Positions 1 through 7,811 of a stretch of DNA of 22,052 nucleotides are shown piece by piece (position 1 is the first letter of the stretch; each line of letters begins with the position of its first letter). The stretch comes from CAKUIA01 sp034180465 (GTDB lineage Bacteria; Verrucomicrobiota; Verrucomicrobiia; Opitutales; Intestinicryptomonadaceae), in NCBI GenBank assembly GCA_034180465.1, contig JAXFOH010000111.1, positions 1-22,052 on the forward strand. The letters run 5' to 3'. The notes below the pieces were generated by a model that saw nothing but the letters and a program-made list of their open reading frames with translations, searched no databases and was not told where the DNA came from. A program made the position numbers and the translations under genes.

Positions 1-219
1 ATGATGAACAACAAAAACATATTGGGCAAAGATACGCCGCGCGGAATTTCGAGAATTGTATGGAACATACTTATGGGCTTGGCGGTTCTTACTTCGGGCT
101 CGGCAAGCTTGTATATTTTGTGGAGCAAGCAGGGTGTGTTGGGCATTTGCCTATTTGCATTGTTTGTTTTGTTGGTTGCAGGCTATAGGATTGTAAAGAA
201 ACCCTCTTCGGGCAAATAA
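1..219 (+). CDS. Small two-helix membrane protein, function unknown
   Basis: The frame encodes 72 residues beginning Met-Met at the first base of the window, so the true start may lie upstream. Two hydrophobic stretches (about residues 18-41 and 45-65) are separated by a short turn with Lys and Gln. The C-terminus is basic (KKPSSGK), which suggests a hairpin membrane protein with cytoplasmic ends. There is no catalytic motif and I do not recognise the family. A strong terminator follows 30 nt after the stop, so this is the last gene of its transcript. Codon choice resembles the neighbouring genes. Confidence 0.6.
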   Translation: MMNNKNILGKDTPRGISRIVWNILMGLAVLTSGSASLYILWSKQGVLGICLFALFVLLVAGYRIVKKPSSGK

Positions 220-249
220 GCCGCAAAAATTTTTCGATTGAAAAAACCG

Positions 250-280
250 CTCCGCAAACTAGGCTTTGCGGAGTTTTTTT
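250..280 (+). terminator. Rho-independent terminator after the 72-residue gene
   Basis: A perfect 9-bp stem (CTCCGCAAA at 250-258 with TTTGCGGAG at 265-273) has a 6-nt loop and is followed directly by seven T (274-280). It separates the small membrane protein from the patatin gene. The patatin start codon lies only 24 nt beyond the T tract. Confidence 0.9.
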
Positions 281-304
281 ATTACATAAAACTGCGGCAA
301 AACT

Positions 305-1150
305 ATGCTTGAAGATTGCGGACTTATTTTGGAGGGCGGCGGAATGCGCGGTGTTTTCACCTGCGGCGTGCTAGACTGCTTTATGGATTACGGCGTAAAA
401 TTTCCCTATGCAATAGGTGTTTCGGCGGGAGCTTCAAACGGATTGTCGTACGTGTCGCAACAAAGAGGCAGGGCGCGGTTTTGCAATATAGACATTTTAA
501 GACGCCGCCACTATATAGGCTTGCGCTATCTTTTTACACAAGGGTGTGTAATGGACTATAAATTTTTATTCGGCGAGCTTCCGTTAAAGGTGTGTCCCTA
601 CGACTTTGCCGCCTATAAAAAAAGCAAAACAAATTTTTTAATAGTTGCAACCAACTGCCAAACGGGCAAGGCAGAGTATTTCGGCAAAAGCCAAACCGAA
701 AGCGATTTGCTTGCAAAATGCAAGGCTTCGTGCAGTTTGCCATTTGTATGCAAAAAAACTCTTGTAGACGGCAAATATTATCTAGACGGCGGCATTGCAG
801 ACCCTTTGCCCATAGAAAAGGCAATTTTAGACGGCTACAAGAAAAACGTGGTAGTTCTTACCCGAAACTACGGATACAGAAAGAGCGAAAAGCCGCCGTT
901 TTTGCCCAAATTCGTATATTCCGACTACCCGAAGCTTAGAGAGGCGTTTTTAACCAGAACGCGCCGCTACAACCAAAAGATGCAAAAGATAGAGCAGCTT
1001 GAAAAAAGCGGACAAATTACGGTTATACGTCCCCAAAACAAGCTTGTGATAAACAGGCTTGAATCCGATCCCGACAAACTACGCCTTTTATACGAAGAAG
1101 GCTACGTTTTTGCGAAGGATTTTTGCAAAAAGCTTTGTTCCGAAAAATAA
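305..1150 (+). CDS. Patatin-like phospholipase (YjjU-type)
   Basis: The 281-residue protein has the full set of patatin-family motifs. The glycine-rich oxyanion loop GGGMRG is at residues 11-16, the nucleophile elbow G-V-S-A-G has Ser40, and the dyad aspartate is in DGG (Asp161). Patatin-like hydrolases cleave acyl esters of phospholipids with a Ser-Asp dyad. No signal peptide is seen, so it probably acts in the cytoplasm or at the inner membrane face. The region after the catalytic domain (about residues 185-281) is basic and fits the C-terminal part of the bacterial YjjU-like group, though the protein is shorter than E. coli YjjU. It stands alone between a terminator and the yajC promoter region. 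No Shine-Dalgarno sequence precedes the ATG. The physiological substrate is unknown. Confidence 0.88.
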   Translation: MLEDCGLILEGGGMRGVFTCGVLDCFMDYGVKFPYAIGVSAGASNGLSYVSQQRGRARFCNIDILRRRHYIGLRYLFTQGCVMDYKFLFGELPLKVCPYDFAAYKKSKTNFLIVATNCQTGKAEYFGKSQTESDLLAKCKASCSLPFVCKKTLVDGKYYLDGGIADPLPIEKAILDGYKKNVVVLTRNYGYRKSEKPPFLPKFVYSDYPKLREAFLTRTRRYNQKMQKIEQLEKSGQITVIRPQNKLVINRLESDPDKLRLLYEEGYVFAKDFCKKLCSEK

Positions 1151-1291
1151 TTTTGCAAAAAACCACCAAAAGACCGCTTTTTTTTGGGCTTTTTGGCTTT
1201 TATTTTTCTACCATACGGCAAAAAATGCTTGCTCAAGGCCGTAAATCGGGTTTTATTAAGGGTTTTAATTTTCTATAACAAGGATATAATT

Positions 1292-1642
1292 ATGCAATAT
1301 TTTTACCTTTTCGCACAGGCGGCGCAATCGGGTTCTGCCGCACAAACACAGGGCGCGGGCTCTTCTTCGCAATGGCTGTTTTTAATTTTGCTGTTTGCGG
1401 GTATGTGGTTTTTGCTTATTGCCCCACAGCGTAAAAGGGAAAAGCAACGCCGCAAAATGCTTGCCGAAACCAAAGTTGGCGACGAAGTTGTTACCATTGG
1501 CGGCATATACGGTACAATAACAAACAAAAGCGAAAAAACCTACACTTTAAAAATTGCCGACAATACAAAGATAGAAATTCTTATTGCTGCCGTAAACGAA
1601 AACCTTACTCAGGCACAGGCGGCGCAGTCGTCTAAAAAATAG
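1292..1642 (+). CDS. yajC: Sec translocon accessory protein YajC
   Basis: The 116-residue product matches YajC. It has a short N-terminus, a Gln/Ala/Ser-rich linker, one transmembrane helix (about residues 29-46, ending LLIAPQRKREK) and a cytoplasmic domain with the family pattern VGDEVVTIGGIYGTI. YajC associates with SecDF and YidC at the SecYEG channel. The ATG at 1292 is chosen over longer in-frame starts because an AAGGA ribosome site lies 7 nt upstream (1280-1284) and the resulting N-terminus has family length. secDF starts 21 nt after the stop, so the two are co-transcribed. The C-terminal tail is rich in Ala, Gln and Lys. Confidence 0.93.
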   Translation: MQYFYLFAQAAQSGSAAQTQGAGSSSQWLFLILLFAGMWFLLIAPQRKREKQRRKMLAETKVGDEVVTIGGIYGTITNKSEKTYTLKIADNTKIEILIAAVNENLTQAQAAQSSKK

Positions 1643-1663
1643 TCCTTTAATTATATCACAATT

Positions 1664-4243
1664 ATGAATCGAAGCATAGCTTGGAAACTTATTATAACCG
1701 TTGCAGTTGTCGTATGGGCGGCATTTGCAATGATTCCGCTTAAAGACACTCCTTTCGACGAATACATAAGGGGAGCTGCCACCAGCGACAAGGCGGAATT
1801 TGCGCAGGTAATAGAAAAGGCGCAAGCTTGTGTTGACCCCGTCAACTACAAGACTCAAAAAGACAAATATCCTACCTTGTACATTGCGTTAAGGGAATAT
1901 TCCAATAAAAACGAAGTGGACTTGGCAAAGTATTTTCCCGACATAAACGTTAGGGACATTAAAATACTTAAAAAGAGAAACACCATTTTGTTAAAAGAGC
2001 TTTACAAGCGCAGCAAAAGCGCGCTAAAGCAGGGCTTGGACCTTCAAGGCGGCGTTTCGTTTACATTGCAGATAGACGAAAACGAATTGTCGGGCGAACA
2101 GGCTATAAAGGAAAACCAGATTGAAGACGTTATTGCCGTTATAAACAACCGTGTTAACGGCTTGGGCGTTACAGAGCCCACAATCCGCGCGGTTGGCGGC
2201 AGCTCTATTGAGGTTCAAATGCCCGGCGTTTCGCTAAAAGACAATCCCGAGGCTATCGAAGAATTGTCTAGACCCGCCAAGCTTGAATTTAGGCTTGTTC
2301 ACAGAACCATAAGGCCTTCTAGCGCAAAACCGCCCAAAAGCGAAATTCCCGTTGGCTACGAGCTTATGCTTTCCGAAAACGAAAGGGGCAACACGGTTGT
2401 AGAAGTTCCCTACTATGTAAAAAAACGCCCCGAAGCTACAGGCGAAATCATCAAAAAGGCGGGCGTTGCAATTCAGGGCATAAACCAGTTTTTAGTTACA
2501 ATGGACTTTACCGACGAAGGCTCGAAGGTTATACAAAAAATTACTTCGACCATCTTGGAGGAAGACAAAAAAACCGGCATAAAGCAGCCTATGGCGATTG
2601 TTTTGGACGGCAAGCTTATGAGTGCCCCCAACATTCAGGGCGTTTTGGAAAAGTCGGGCCAAATTACGGGCAACTTTACACATCGCGAAGCCGTTGAATT
2701 GGCAAACGCCTTAAACAACCCCCTTTCGGTAGGCTTAAAGAGAACTTCGCTTAACGAAGTAGGGCCTTCTTTGGCTGAAGACGCAAAAGACGCATCTTTG
2801 TTTGCCGCCTTTATGGCGTGCGTAACGGTTGTTGTGTTTATGTTGGCATGCTACCTAAACTTTGGCGCGGTTGCAATTGTTACAATTTTTGTAAACTTGT
2901 TCTTGGTAGTGGGCGTATTGGCAAGCTTCGGCTCTACAATGACACTCCCGGGTATTGCGGCTTTGGCGTTGACGGCAGGTATGGCAATCGACGCAAACAT
3001 TCTTATATTCGAACGTATACGCGAAGAATTAAAACTTGGCAAAAACCTGCTTAGCGCGTTGGAAAGCGGCTATTCTATGGCGTTTTCGACCATTGTAGAC
3101 GCAAACTTAACAACGCTTATTACAGCTTTGATTTTGTGGTATTTCGGTTCGGGTCCGGTAAAGGGCTTTGGCGTAACATTGGCAGTTGGTATTTTAACAA
3201 CAATGTTCTGCGCTTTAATTCTTTGCAGAGCCTTGCTGGAAATACTGGTACGCACGGGCATATTCAAGAACGGCTTTAAGTTCTCGATTATGAAGGAAGA
3301 CACAAAGTTCAAGTTCCTAAACTATGCAAAACTTTCTTGCAGCGGAGCATTGATTCTGTTTATCGCTTTTATTGCCTTTATTGCCTACCAGGGCGACAAG
3401 TGCGTTGGCATAGACTTTACCGGCGGCGAAGTTATCTCGGCACAGTATAAGGAAAAGTTGCCCATAAATTCGATTTTGGGCATTTCAAGCGAAAACCACG
3501 ACTTGGGTGAAATTCAGGCTGCCTATCAAAAAGATATTGCCACCGGCGGCGAATATTTAAGCCTGCAAACTGAAGCCGACAAGGGCGATGCCGTTTTGGC
3601 GGCATTGGAAAAGAAATATCCGCAGGCTGGCTTAAAATTTATGTCTAAGCAAAGCATAGGTTCGGCCGTAAGCGACAGCATTGTTAAAGACGCCTTGATT
3701 GCGTGCTTCTGGTCTATGATAGCCATTATGCTTTATGTTGCTTTCCGTTTTGAATGGGGCTACGGCATAGGAGCGTTGGTTTCTACCTTGCACGATGTGG
3801 TTATAACAATAGGCATTTATGTGTTTATAGGCAAAGTGTTCGGGATTGGCACTGGTCAGTTTAGCGCGCCTATGGTTGCCGCAATTTTGATGATTGTCGG
3901 CTATTCTATTAACGATACCATTGTTGTATTCGACCGTATCCGCGAAGAGTTGCAGCTTAAGCCCGATATGTCGTTGCGCGACATTATTCACTACGCAACC
4001 AACAGAACGCTCTCTAGAACAATGCTTACCAGTGTTTCTACACTATTGGCTGCTTTGGCTTTGTTCTTCTTTGGCGCCGAAATTATACGAGACTTTTCTT
4101 TGGTATTTATAATCGGTATTATAGTTGGCACTTTCTCTTCGCTGTTTATTGCAACACCCGTGTTCTATTGGTGGCACGGGGGCAGCAGAAAGCGCGTAGA
4201 GGCAAAAGAACCCGCCGCTACAAAATATTCTTGGGAAAGCTAA
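1664..4243 (+). CDS. secDF: Fused protein-export membrane protein SecDF
   Basis: One 859-residue chain contains both SecD and SecF, which are separate genes in many bacteria. SecD occupies about residues 1-540: an N-terminal helix, a large periplasmic domain with QGLDLQGG (from about residue 125), then a membrane bundle with AIDANILIFERIREE carrying Asp443. SecF follows from about residue 543, with GIDFTGG, a smaller periplasmic domain and a second bundle with INDTIVVFDRIREE carrying Asp751 and Asp757. These aspartates belong to the proton-relay helices of the RND-like SecDF motor. About twelve membrane helices are expected. The complex uses the proton gradient to pull exported proteins into the periplasm. 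It follows yajC directly and ends at a terminator. No Shine-Dalgarno is evident before ATG 1664. Confidence 0.95.
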   Translation: MNRSIAWKLIITVAVVVWAAFAMIPLKDTPFDEYIRGAATSDKAEFAQVIEKAQACVDPVNYKTQKDKYPTLYIALREYSNKNEVDLAKYFPDINVRDIKILKKRNTILLKELYKRSKSALKQGLDLQGGVSFTLQIDENELSGEQAIKENQIEDVIAVINNRVNGLGVTEPTIRAVGGSSIEVQMPGVSLKDNPEAIEELSRPAKLEFRLVHRTIRPSSAKPPKSEIPVGYELMLSENERGNTVVEVPYYVKKRPEATGEIIKKAGVAIQGINQFLVTMDFTDEGSKVIQKITSTILEEDKKTGIKQPMAIVLDGKLMSAPNIQGVLEKSGQITGNFTHREAVELANALNNPLSVGLKRTSLNEVGPSLAEDAKDASLFAAFMACVTVVVFMLACYLNFGAVAIVTIFVNLFLVVGVLASFGSTMTLPGIAALALTAGMAIDANILIFERIREELKLGKNLLSALESGYSMAFSTIVDANLTTLITALILWYFGSGPVKGFGVTLAVGILTTMFCALILCRALLEILVRTGIFKNGFKFSIMKEDTKFKFLNYAKLSCSGALILFIAFIAFIAYQGDKCVGIDFTGGEVISAQYKEKLPINSILGISSENHDLGEIQAAYQKDIATGGEYLSLQTEADKGDAVLAALEKKYPQAGLKFMSKQSIGSAVSDSIVKDALIACFWSMIAIMLYVAFRFEWGYGIGALVSTLHDVVITIGIYVFIGKVFGIGTGQFSAPMVAAILMIVGYSINDTIVVFDRIREELQLKPDMSLRDIIHYATNRTLSRTMLTSVSTLLAALALFFFGAEIIRDFSLVFIIGIIVGTFSSLFIATPVFYWWHGGSRKRVEAKEPAATKYSWES

Positions 4244-4250
4244 ATATTTT

Positions 4251-4288
4251 AAAAGAGGGGCGCACAAATTTAATGCGCTCCTTTTTTT
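4251..4288 (+). terminator. Rho-independent terminator after secDF
   Basis: The stem GGGGCGCA (4257-4264) pairs with TGCGCTCC (4274-4281) with one G-U pair, a 9-nt A/T-rich loop and a seven-T run (4282-4288). The preceding AAAAGA can extend the stem into the T tract. It ends the yajC-secDF transcript; recJ starts 33 nt after the T run. Confidence 0.88.
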
Positions 4289-4321
4289 GCGAATCTTTAT
4301 TATAAATGGCGGTTTTTAGCG

Positions 4322-6058
4322 ATGAAGTGGAATTTTATAGAGTACGATGCAAAGTTGGCGGCCGACTTGGGCGCATATTTGGGAGTAAGCCAAATGATGG
4401 CTGCTTTGCTTATTCAGCGCGGGTTTACAGATCCCATTCGCGCTAAAATGTTTTTGCGTCCCAAACTTGCCGATTTAGACGATCCTTTCAGGGTAACAAA
4501 CCTAAAAAGGGCAGTAAACAGAATAATAGAGGGTATAAACAAAAAGCAGAAAATCCTTGTTTTTGGCGATTACGATGTAGACGGCATAACAAGCACTGCC
4601 TTGCTGGTAAGCGTATTAAAGCATTTCGACATAAACCCTTCCTACTTTGTTCCGCGCCGCATGTACGAAGGCTACGGGCTTAGTAAATCGGCTTTGGAAA
4701 GGGCGTTGGCCGAGGGCAAGCCCGACTTGCTTATTGCCTTAGACTGCGGTACAAATGCCGATGATGCCATAGACTATATCCACAAAAAGGGTATAGATAT
4801 GATTGTGGTAGACCACCACCAGGCAAAAGACTTTAACCCGCAAAACTGCATATTTTTAAATCCGCACGTTTTAGACATAAATTCGGCTCCATGGAAACAG
4901 CTTTGCACGGTTGGATTGGTATTTAAACTTGCGCATGGGCTTATCAAGGCAATGCGCATTTTGGGCGATTTGCGCTCGTGGACTTTTATCTTAAAAGACT
5001 ATCTAGATTTGGTTGTAATGGGCACTGTTGCCGATCTAGTTCCCCTTACCGACGAAAACCGAATTTTGGCGAGATACGGCATAAAAAGGCTAAAATCTTC
5101 GAAAAGAACGGGAATTAGGGCCCTAATTCAGGCAAGCGGCATAGAGCTTGGCGAAGATATTACACCCATAGATATTTCCTTTAAACTGGGGCCAAGAATA
5201 AACGCTTCTGGCAGGTTGGCAGACGCTTCGCTTCCGCTTGAAATGCTTTTGGAAGACGACTTTACCACCTGCTACAGAGCCGCCTGCGAGCTTAACGACA
5301 TAAACAAAGAGCGTCAGGAAATAGAGCGCGGCGTTTTTGAAGACGCAATCCGCCAAATAAGCGAATTTCACTACGAAAACGATAGCTGCATAATTGTAAG
5401 CGACAAAAATTGGCACCCCGGCGTTGTTGGTATTATTGCAGGCAAGCTTAGCCGCGAATACCACCGCCCAGTTATAGTTTTTGGCGAGATCGACGACAAG
5501 GGTTTTGCCAAAGGTTCGGGTAGAAGCATTGCGGGCATAAATTTGGTTGAGTGTCTAAATTCGTGCGAACGCTTTTTGGGTAATTGGGGCGGGCACCCAA
5601 TGGCGGTTGGCGTTGCCGTTCGTCCCGACGATATTTCCGACTTTAGAAAAGCTTTAAACCGGCGCATAGGCGAAATGATTAACGGCGACAAAACCGTTTT
5701 CGAGCCCGAGATAGAAATTGCAATGGAGCTTAACAAATCGAACATAGGCATGGAGCTTTTAAACGAGCTTGAAATGCTACACCCCTTCGGCGAAGGCAAC
5801 CGCGAGCCCGTGTTTATGGTAAGGAATGTAGTTCTTGAAAAGCAGCCTGAAGTTTTCGGCTCGGCAATGAACTACAAATTTCAAATGCCGCTCGAAAACG
5901 GAAGTTGGATAAACGCCGTTGCTTGGCGCGCTGCCGACGATATACCTCCTACGCATACCCAGCTGGATTTTGCTATAAAACTTTCGTGGAATAAGTGGAA
6001 TAGGCACAAGCTGCCGCAGGCCACAATTATTGCGCACAGGCCAAGTATATCCTCCTAG
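4322..6058 (+). CDS. recJ: Single-stranded-DNA-specific 5'-3' exonuclease RecJ
   Basis: The 578-residue protein shows the DHH/DHHA1 phosphoesterase layout of RecJ. Metal-binding motifs are DYDVDG (Asp83-Gly88), DCG (from Asp141) and DHH (164-166), followed by GTVADLVPL and GPRINASGRL (from Gly290). The DHHA1 region carries the GGH motif (His425), and a C-terminal OB-like domain completes the usual length. RecJ degrades single-stranded DNA 5' to 3' in mismatch repair, base excision repair and RecF-type recombination. The start gives the normal N-terminus and is the first gene after the secDF terminator. A TATAAA at 4301-4306 could serve as a -10 element, but no matching -35 is clear. No Shine-Dalgarno is visible. 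Confidence 0.95.
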   Translation: MKWNFIEYDAKLAADLGAYLGVSQMMAALLIQRGFTDPIRAKMFLRPKLADLDDPFRVTNLKRAVNRIIEGINKKQKILVFGDYDVDGITSTALLVSVLKHFDINPSYFVPRRMYEGYGLSKSALERALAEGKPDLLIALDCGTNADDAIDYIHKKGIDMIVVDHHQAKDFNPQNCIFLNPHVLDINSAPWKQLCTVGLVFKLAHGLIKAMRILGDLRSWTFILKDYLDLVVMGTVADLVPLTDENRILARYGIKRLKSSKRTGIRALIQASGIELGEDITPIDISFKLGPRINASGRLADASLPLEMLLEDDFTTCYRAACELNDINKERQEIERGVFEDAIRQISEFHYENDSCIIVSDKNWHPGVVGIIAGKLSREYHRPVIVFGEIDDKGFAKGSGRSIAGINLVECLNSCERFLGNWGGHPMAVGVAVRPDDISDFRKALNRRIGEMINGDKTVFEPEIEIAMELNKSNIGMELLNELEMLHPFGEGNREPVFMVRNVVLEKQPEVFGSAMNYKFQMPLENGSWINAVAWRAADDIPPTHTQLDFAIKLSWNKWNRHKLPQATIIAHRPSISS

Positions 6059-6075
6059 CATTTTAAATTTGCAAA

Positions 6076-6094
6076 ATTTCGGCAAATCCGAAAT
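6076..6094 (+). promoter_or_regulatory. Short inverted repeat ahead of lptB
   Basis: ATTTCGG (6076-6082) and CCGAAAT (6088-6094) form a perfect 7-bp stem with a 5-nt loop in the recJ-lptB gap, ending 18 nt before the lptB ATG. No T run follows, so it does not look like a terminator. It could be an mRNA 5' structure, an operator or chance. Confidence 0.3.
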
Positions 6095-6112
6095 AATGCG
6101 CCGCAAATAATT

Positions 6113-6847
6113 ATGGAAGACGGCATTTCTAGCATAAGAACCGAAAACCTCGTGAAAGAATACGGGGCGCGCAGGGTTGTAAAGGGCGTAAATATAAACC
6201 TTAAAGCGGGTGAAGTTGTGGGGCTTTTGGGCCCAAACGGCGCGGGCAAAACCACAAGCTTTTATATGATTGTCGGATTGGTAGAGGCAACTTCGGGCAA
6301 AGTGTTTTTAGACGGCAAAGACATAACAAAAGTACCTATGTATAAAAGGGCAAGAATGGGTATTGCCTATCTGCCGCAAGAGGCTTCGGTTTTCCGCAAA
6401 CTCAGTGTATACGACAACATTGCCGCCATTGCCGAAACTTTGGATATGCCTCGCAAAGAAATTAAGCCCTATTGCGAAAAAATGCTTGGCGAACTTAATT
6501 TAACGCACTTGGCAAAACAAAAGGCGTTTACGCTTTCGGGCGGCGAACGCCGCAGGCTTGAAATTACAAGGGCGCTTACCGCAAAGCCCAAATTCATTCT
6601 TATGGATGAGCCTTTTAGTGGTGTAGATCCTATCAGCGTCGCCGAAGTTCAAGATATTATTTTATCGCTTAAATCTCGCGGAATAGGCGTTTTGATTACC
6701 GACCACAACGTAAGGGAAACGCTTTCGATTGTAGACAGAGCCTATCTTATTCACGAAGGCAAAGTTTTGCGCGAGGGCACAAGCGACTTCTTGGTAAACG
6801 ACGAAACCAGCCGCAAATTCTATTTGGGCGAAAACTTTTCGATGTAG
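6113..6847 (+). CDS. lptB: LPS export ABC transporter ATP-binding protein LptB
   Basis: The 244-residue ATPase matches LptB over its whole length. Walker A is GPNGAGKTT (residues 40-48, Lys46), the Q-loop segment is YLPQEASVFRKL, the ABC signature is LSGGE (from Leu141), Walker B ends Asp165-Glu166 and the switch histidine is His198 in TDHNV. LptB2 with LptFG extracts lipopolysaccharide from the inner membrane and pushes it across the LptA bridge. This is good evidence that the organism has an LPS-bearing outer membrane. Upstream is recJ (54-nt gap) and downstream, 4 nt away, hprK. The nearer upstream ATG at 6097 runs into a stop within five codons, supporting the start at 6113. No lptA or lptC is adjacent. 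Confidence 0.95.
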   Translation: MEDGISSIRTENLVKEYGARRVVKGVNINLKAGEVVGLLGPNGAGKTTSFYMIVGLVEATSGKVFLDGKDITKVPMYKRARMGIAYLPQEASVFRKLSVYDNIAAIAETLDMPRKEIKPYCEKMLGELNLTHLAKQKAFTLSGGERRRLEITRALTAKPKFILMDEPFSGVDPISVAEVQDIILSLKSRGIGVLITDHNVRETLSIVDRAYLIHEGKVLREGTSDFLVNDETSRKFYLGENFSM

Positions 6848-6851
6848 TATT

Positions 6852-7811
6852 ATGGACAAGTCTAACGAAACAATTACCGTAAGGGAATTTTTTGAAGCCT
6901 ACAAAGACGAGCTAAAGCTTGAAATTTTGGCGGGCGAGGGCGGCTTGGACAAAGTTATATTGGAGCCCGTTGTGAACAGGCCTTCGCTTGCAATTACGGG
7001 CTATTTCGAAAACTTCGGCACGCACCGCATACAGCTTTTCGGCGCGGGCGAAATAGGCTATATGCGCGACTTGCCCGCAAACAGGCAGTCGGCAATATTC
7101 ACAAAAATTTGCGAAAAGGAAATTCCCTGTTGCGTTATTTCGCGCAGCATAGAGCCCATTCCTTCAATGAAGTCTATTTGCGACCGCAAAAACATTGTGC
7201 TTTTTAGCACGGGTATGAAGTCGAAAGACTTTACTTCGCACTGTGCAATTTTAATGGGCAGGCGTTTTGCGCCCAAAACCTCCATTCATGGAACTTTGAT
7301 GGACGTTAAGGGCATTGGCGTTTTAATTAGGGGCGCTAGCGGCATAGGCAAATCGGAATGCGCTTTGGCTTTAATCGAAAGAGGTCATTCGCTTGTTTCC
7401 GACGACTTAACCTATTGCGAACTTTCAAACGGCATTGTCTACGGCAAAAGCAGCGAAATAAACCGCGGCTATATGGAATGTCGCGGCATTGGCATTATAG
7501 ACGTTTCGAAACTTTTCGGCATTAGGTGCGTTCGTACCGAGTGTTCTATAGGTATGGTTGTAACTTTTTTGGAATGGAAGCCAGGCATGGTAGAAGAGCG
7601 CACGGGGCTTGCAATGCATTATTTCGACTTATTAGGTGTTAAAATTCCGCATATAGAAATTCCTGTAAGGCCTGGGCGAGATATGGCAAGGTTGGTTGAA
7701 GTTGCCGCAATGGTGCAGGCTCTGCGTCTCGTAGGGCACGACTGTGCAAAGGAATTTAACGAAAAACTTATAAGTTTAATGTCTAACCCAAATGGCAAAG
7801 ACAATCTGTAG
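6852..7811 (+). CDS. hprK: HPr kinase/phosphorylase
   Basis: The 319-residue protein has an N-terminal substrate-recognition domain (about 1-130) and a C-terminal P-loop kinase domain. The Walker A motif GASGIGKS is at 161-168, the SDD pair at Asp184-Asp185, and the family signature E-C-R-G-I-G-I starts at Glu209. PVRPGRDMARLVEVAAM near the C-terminus is also typical. HprK phosphorylates and dephosphorylates a serine on HPr (PtsH), linking carbon status to regulation. In Gram-negative bacteria it usually serves regulation rather than classical catabolite repression. It lies 4 nt after lptB and overlaps the metH start by 20 nt, implying coupled translation. No HPr or other PTS gene is in the window, so the partner cannot be confirmed here. 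Confidence 0.93.
   Translation: MDKSNETITVREFFEAYKDELKLEILAGEGGLDKVILEPVVNRPSLAITGYFENFGTHRIQLFGAGEIGYMRDLPANRQSAIFTKICEKEIPCCVISRSIEPIPSMKSICDRKNIVLFSTGMKSKDFTSHCAILMGRRFAPKTSIHGTLMDVKGIGVLIRGASGIGKSECALALIERGHSLVSDDLTYCELSNGIVYGKSSEINRGYMECRGIGIIDVSKLFGIRCVRTECSIGMVVTFLEWKPGMVEERTGLAMHYFDLLGVKIPHIEIPVRPGRDMARLVEVAAMVQALRLVGHDCAKEFNEKLISLMSNPNGKDNL

Noticed and set aside
1151..1215. Possible terminator after the patatin gene
   Set aside because: Several A and T runs with CCAAAAG/CTTTTTGG segments occur, but the pairing is imperfect and A/T only; no convincing stem was found.
1285..1290. TATAAT just before the yajC start as a -10 promoter element
   Set aside because: It ends one base before the ATG, so transcription would start inside the gene. 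TATAAC at 1274-1279 is a better placed candidate but has no clear -35.
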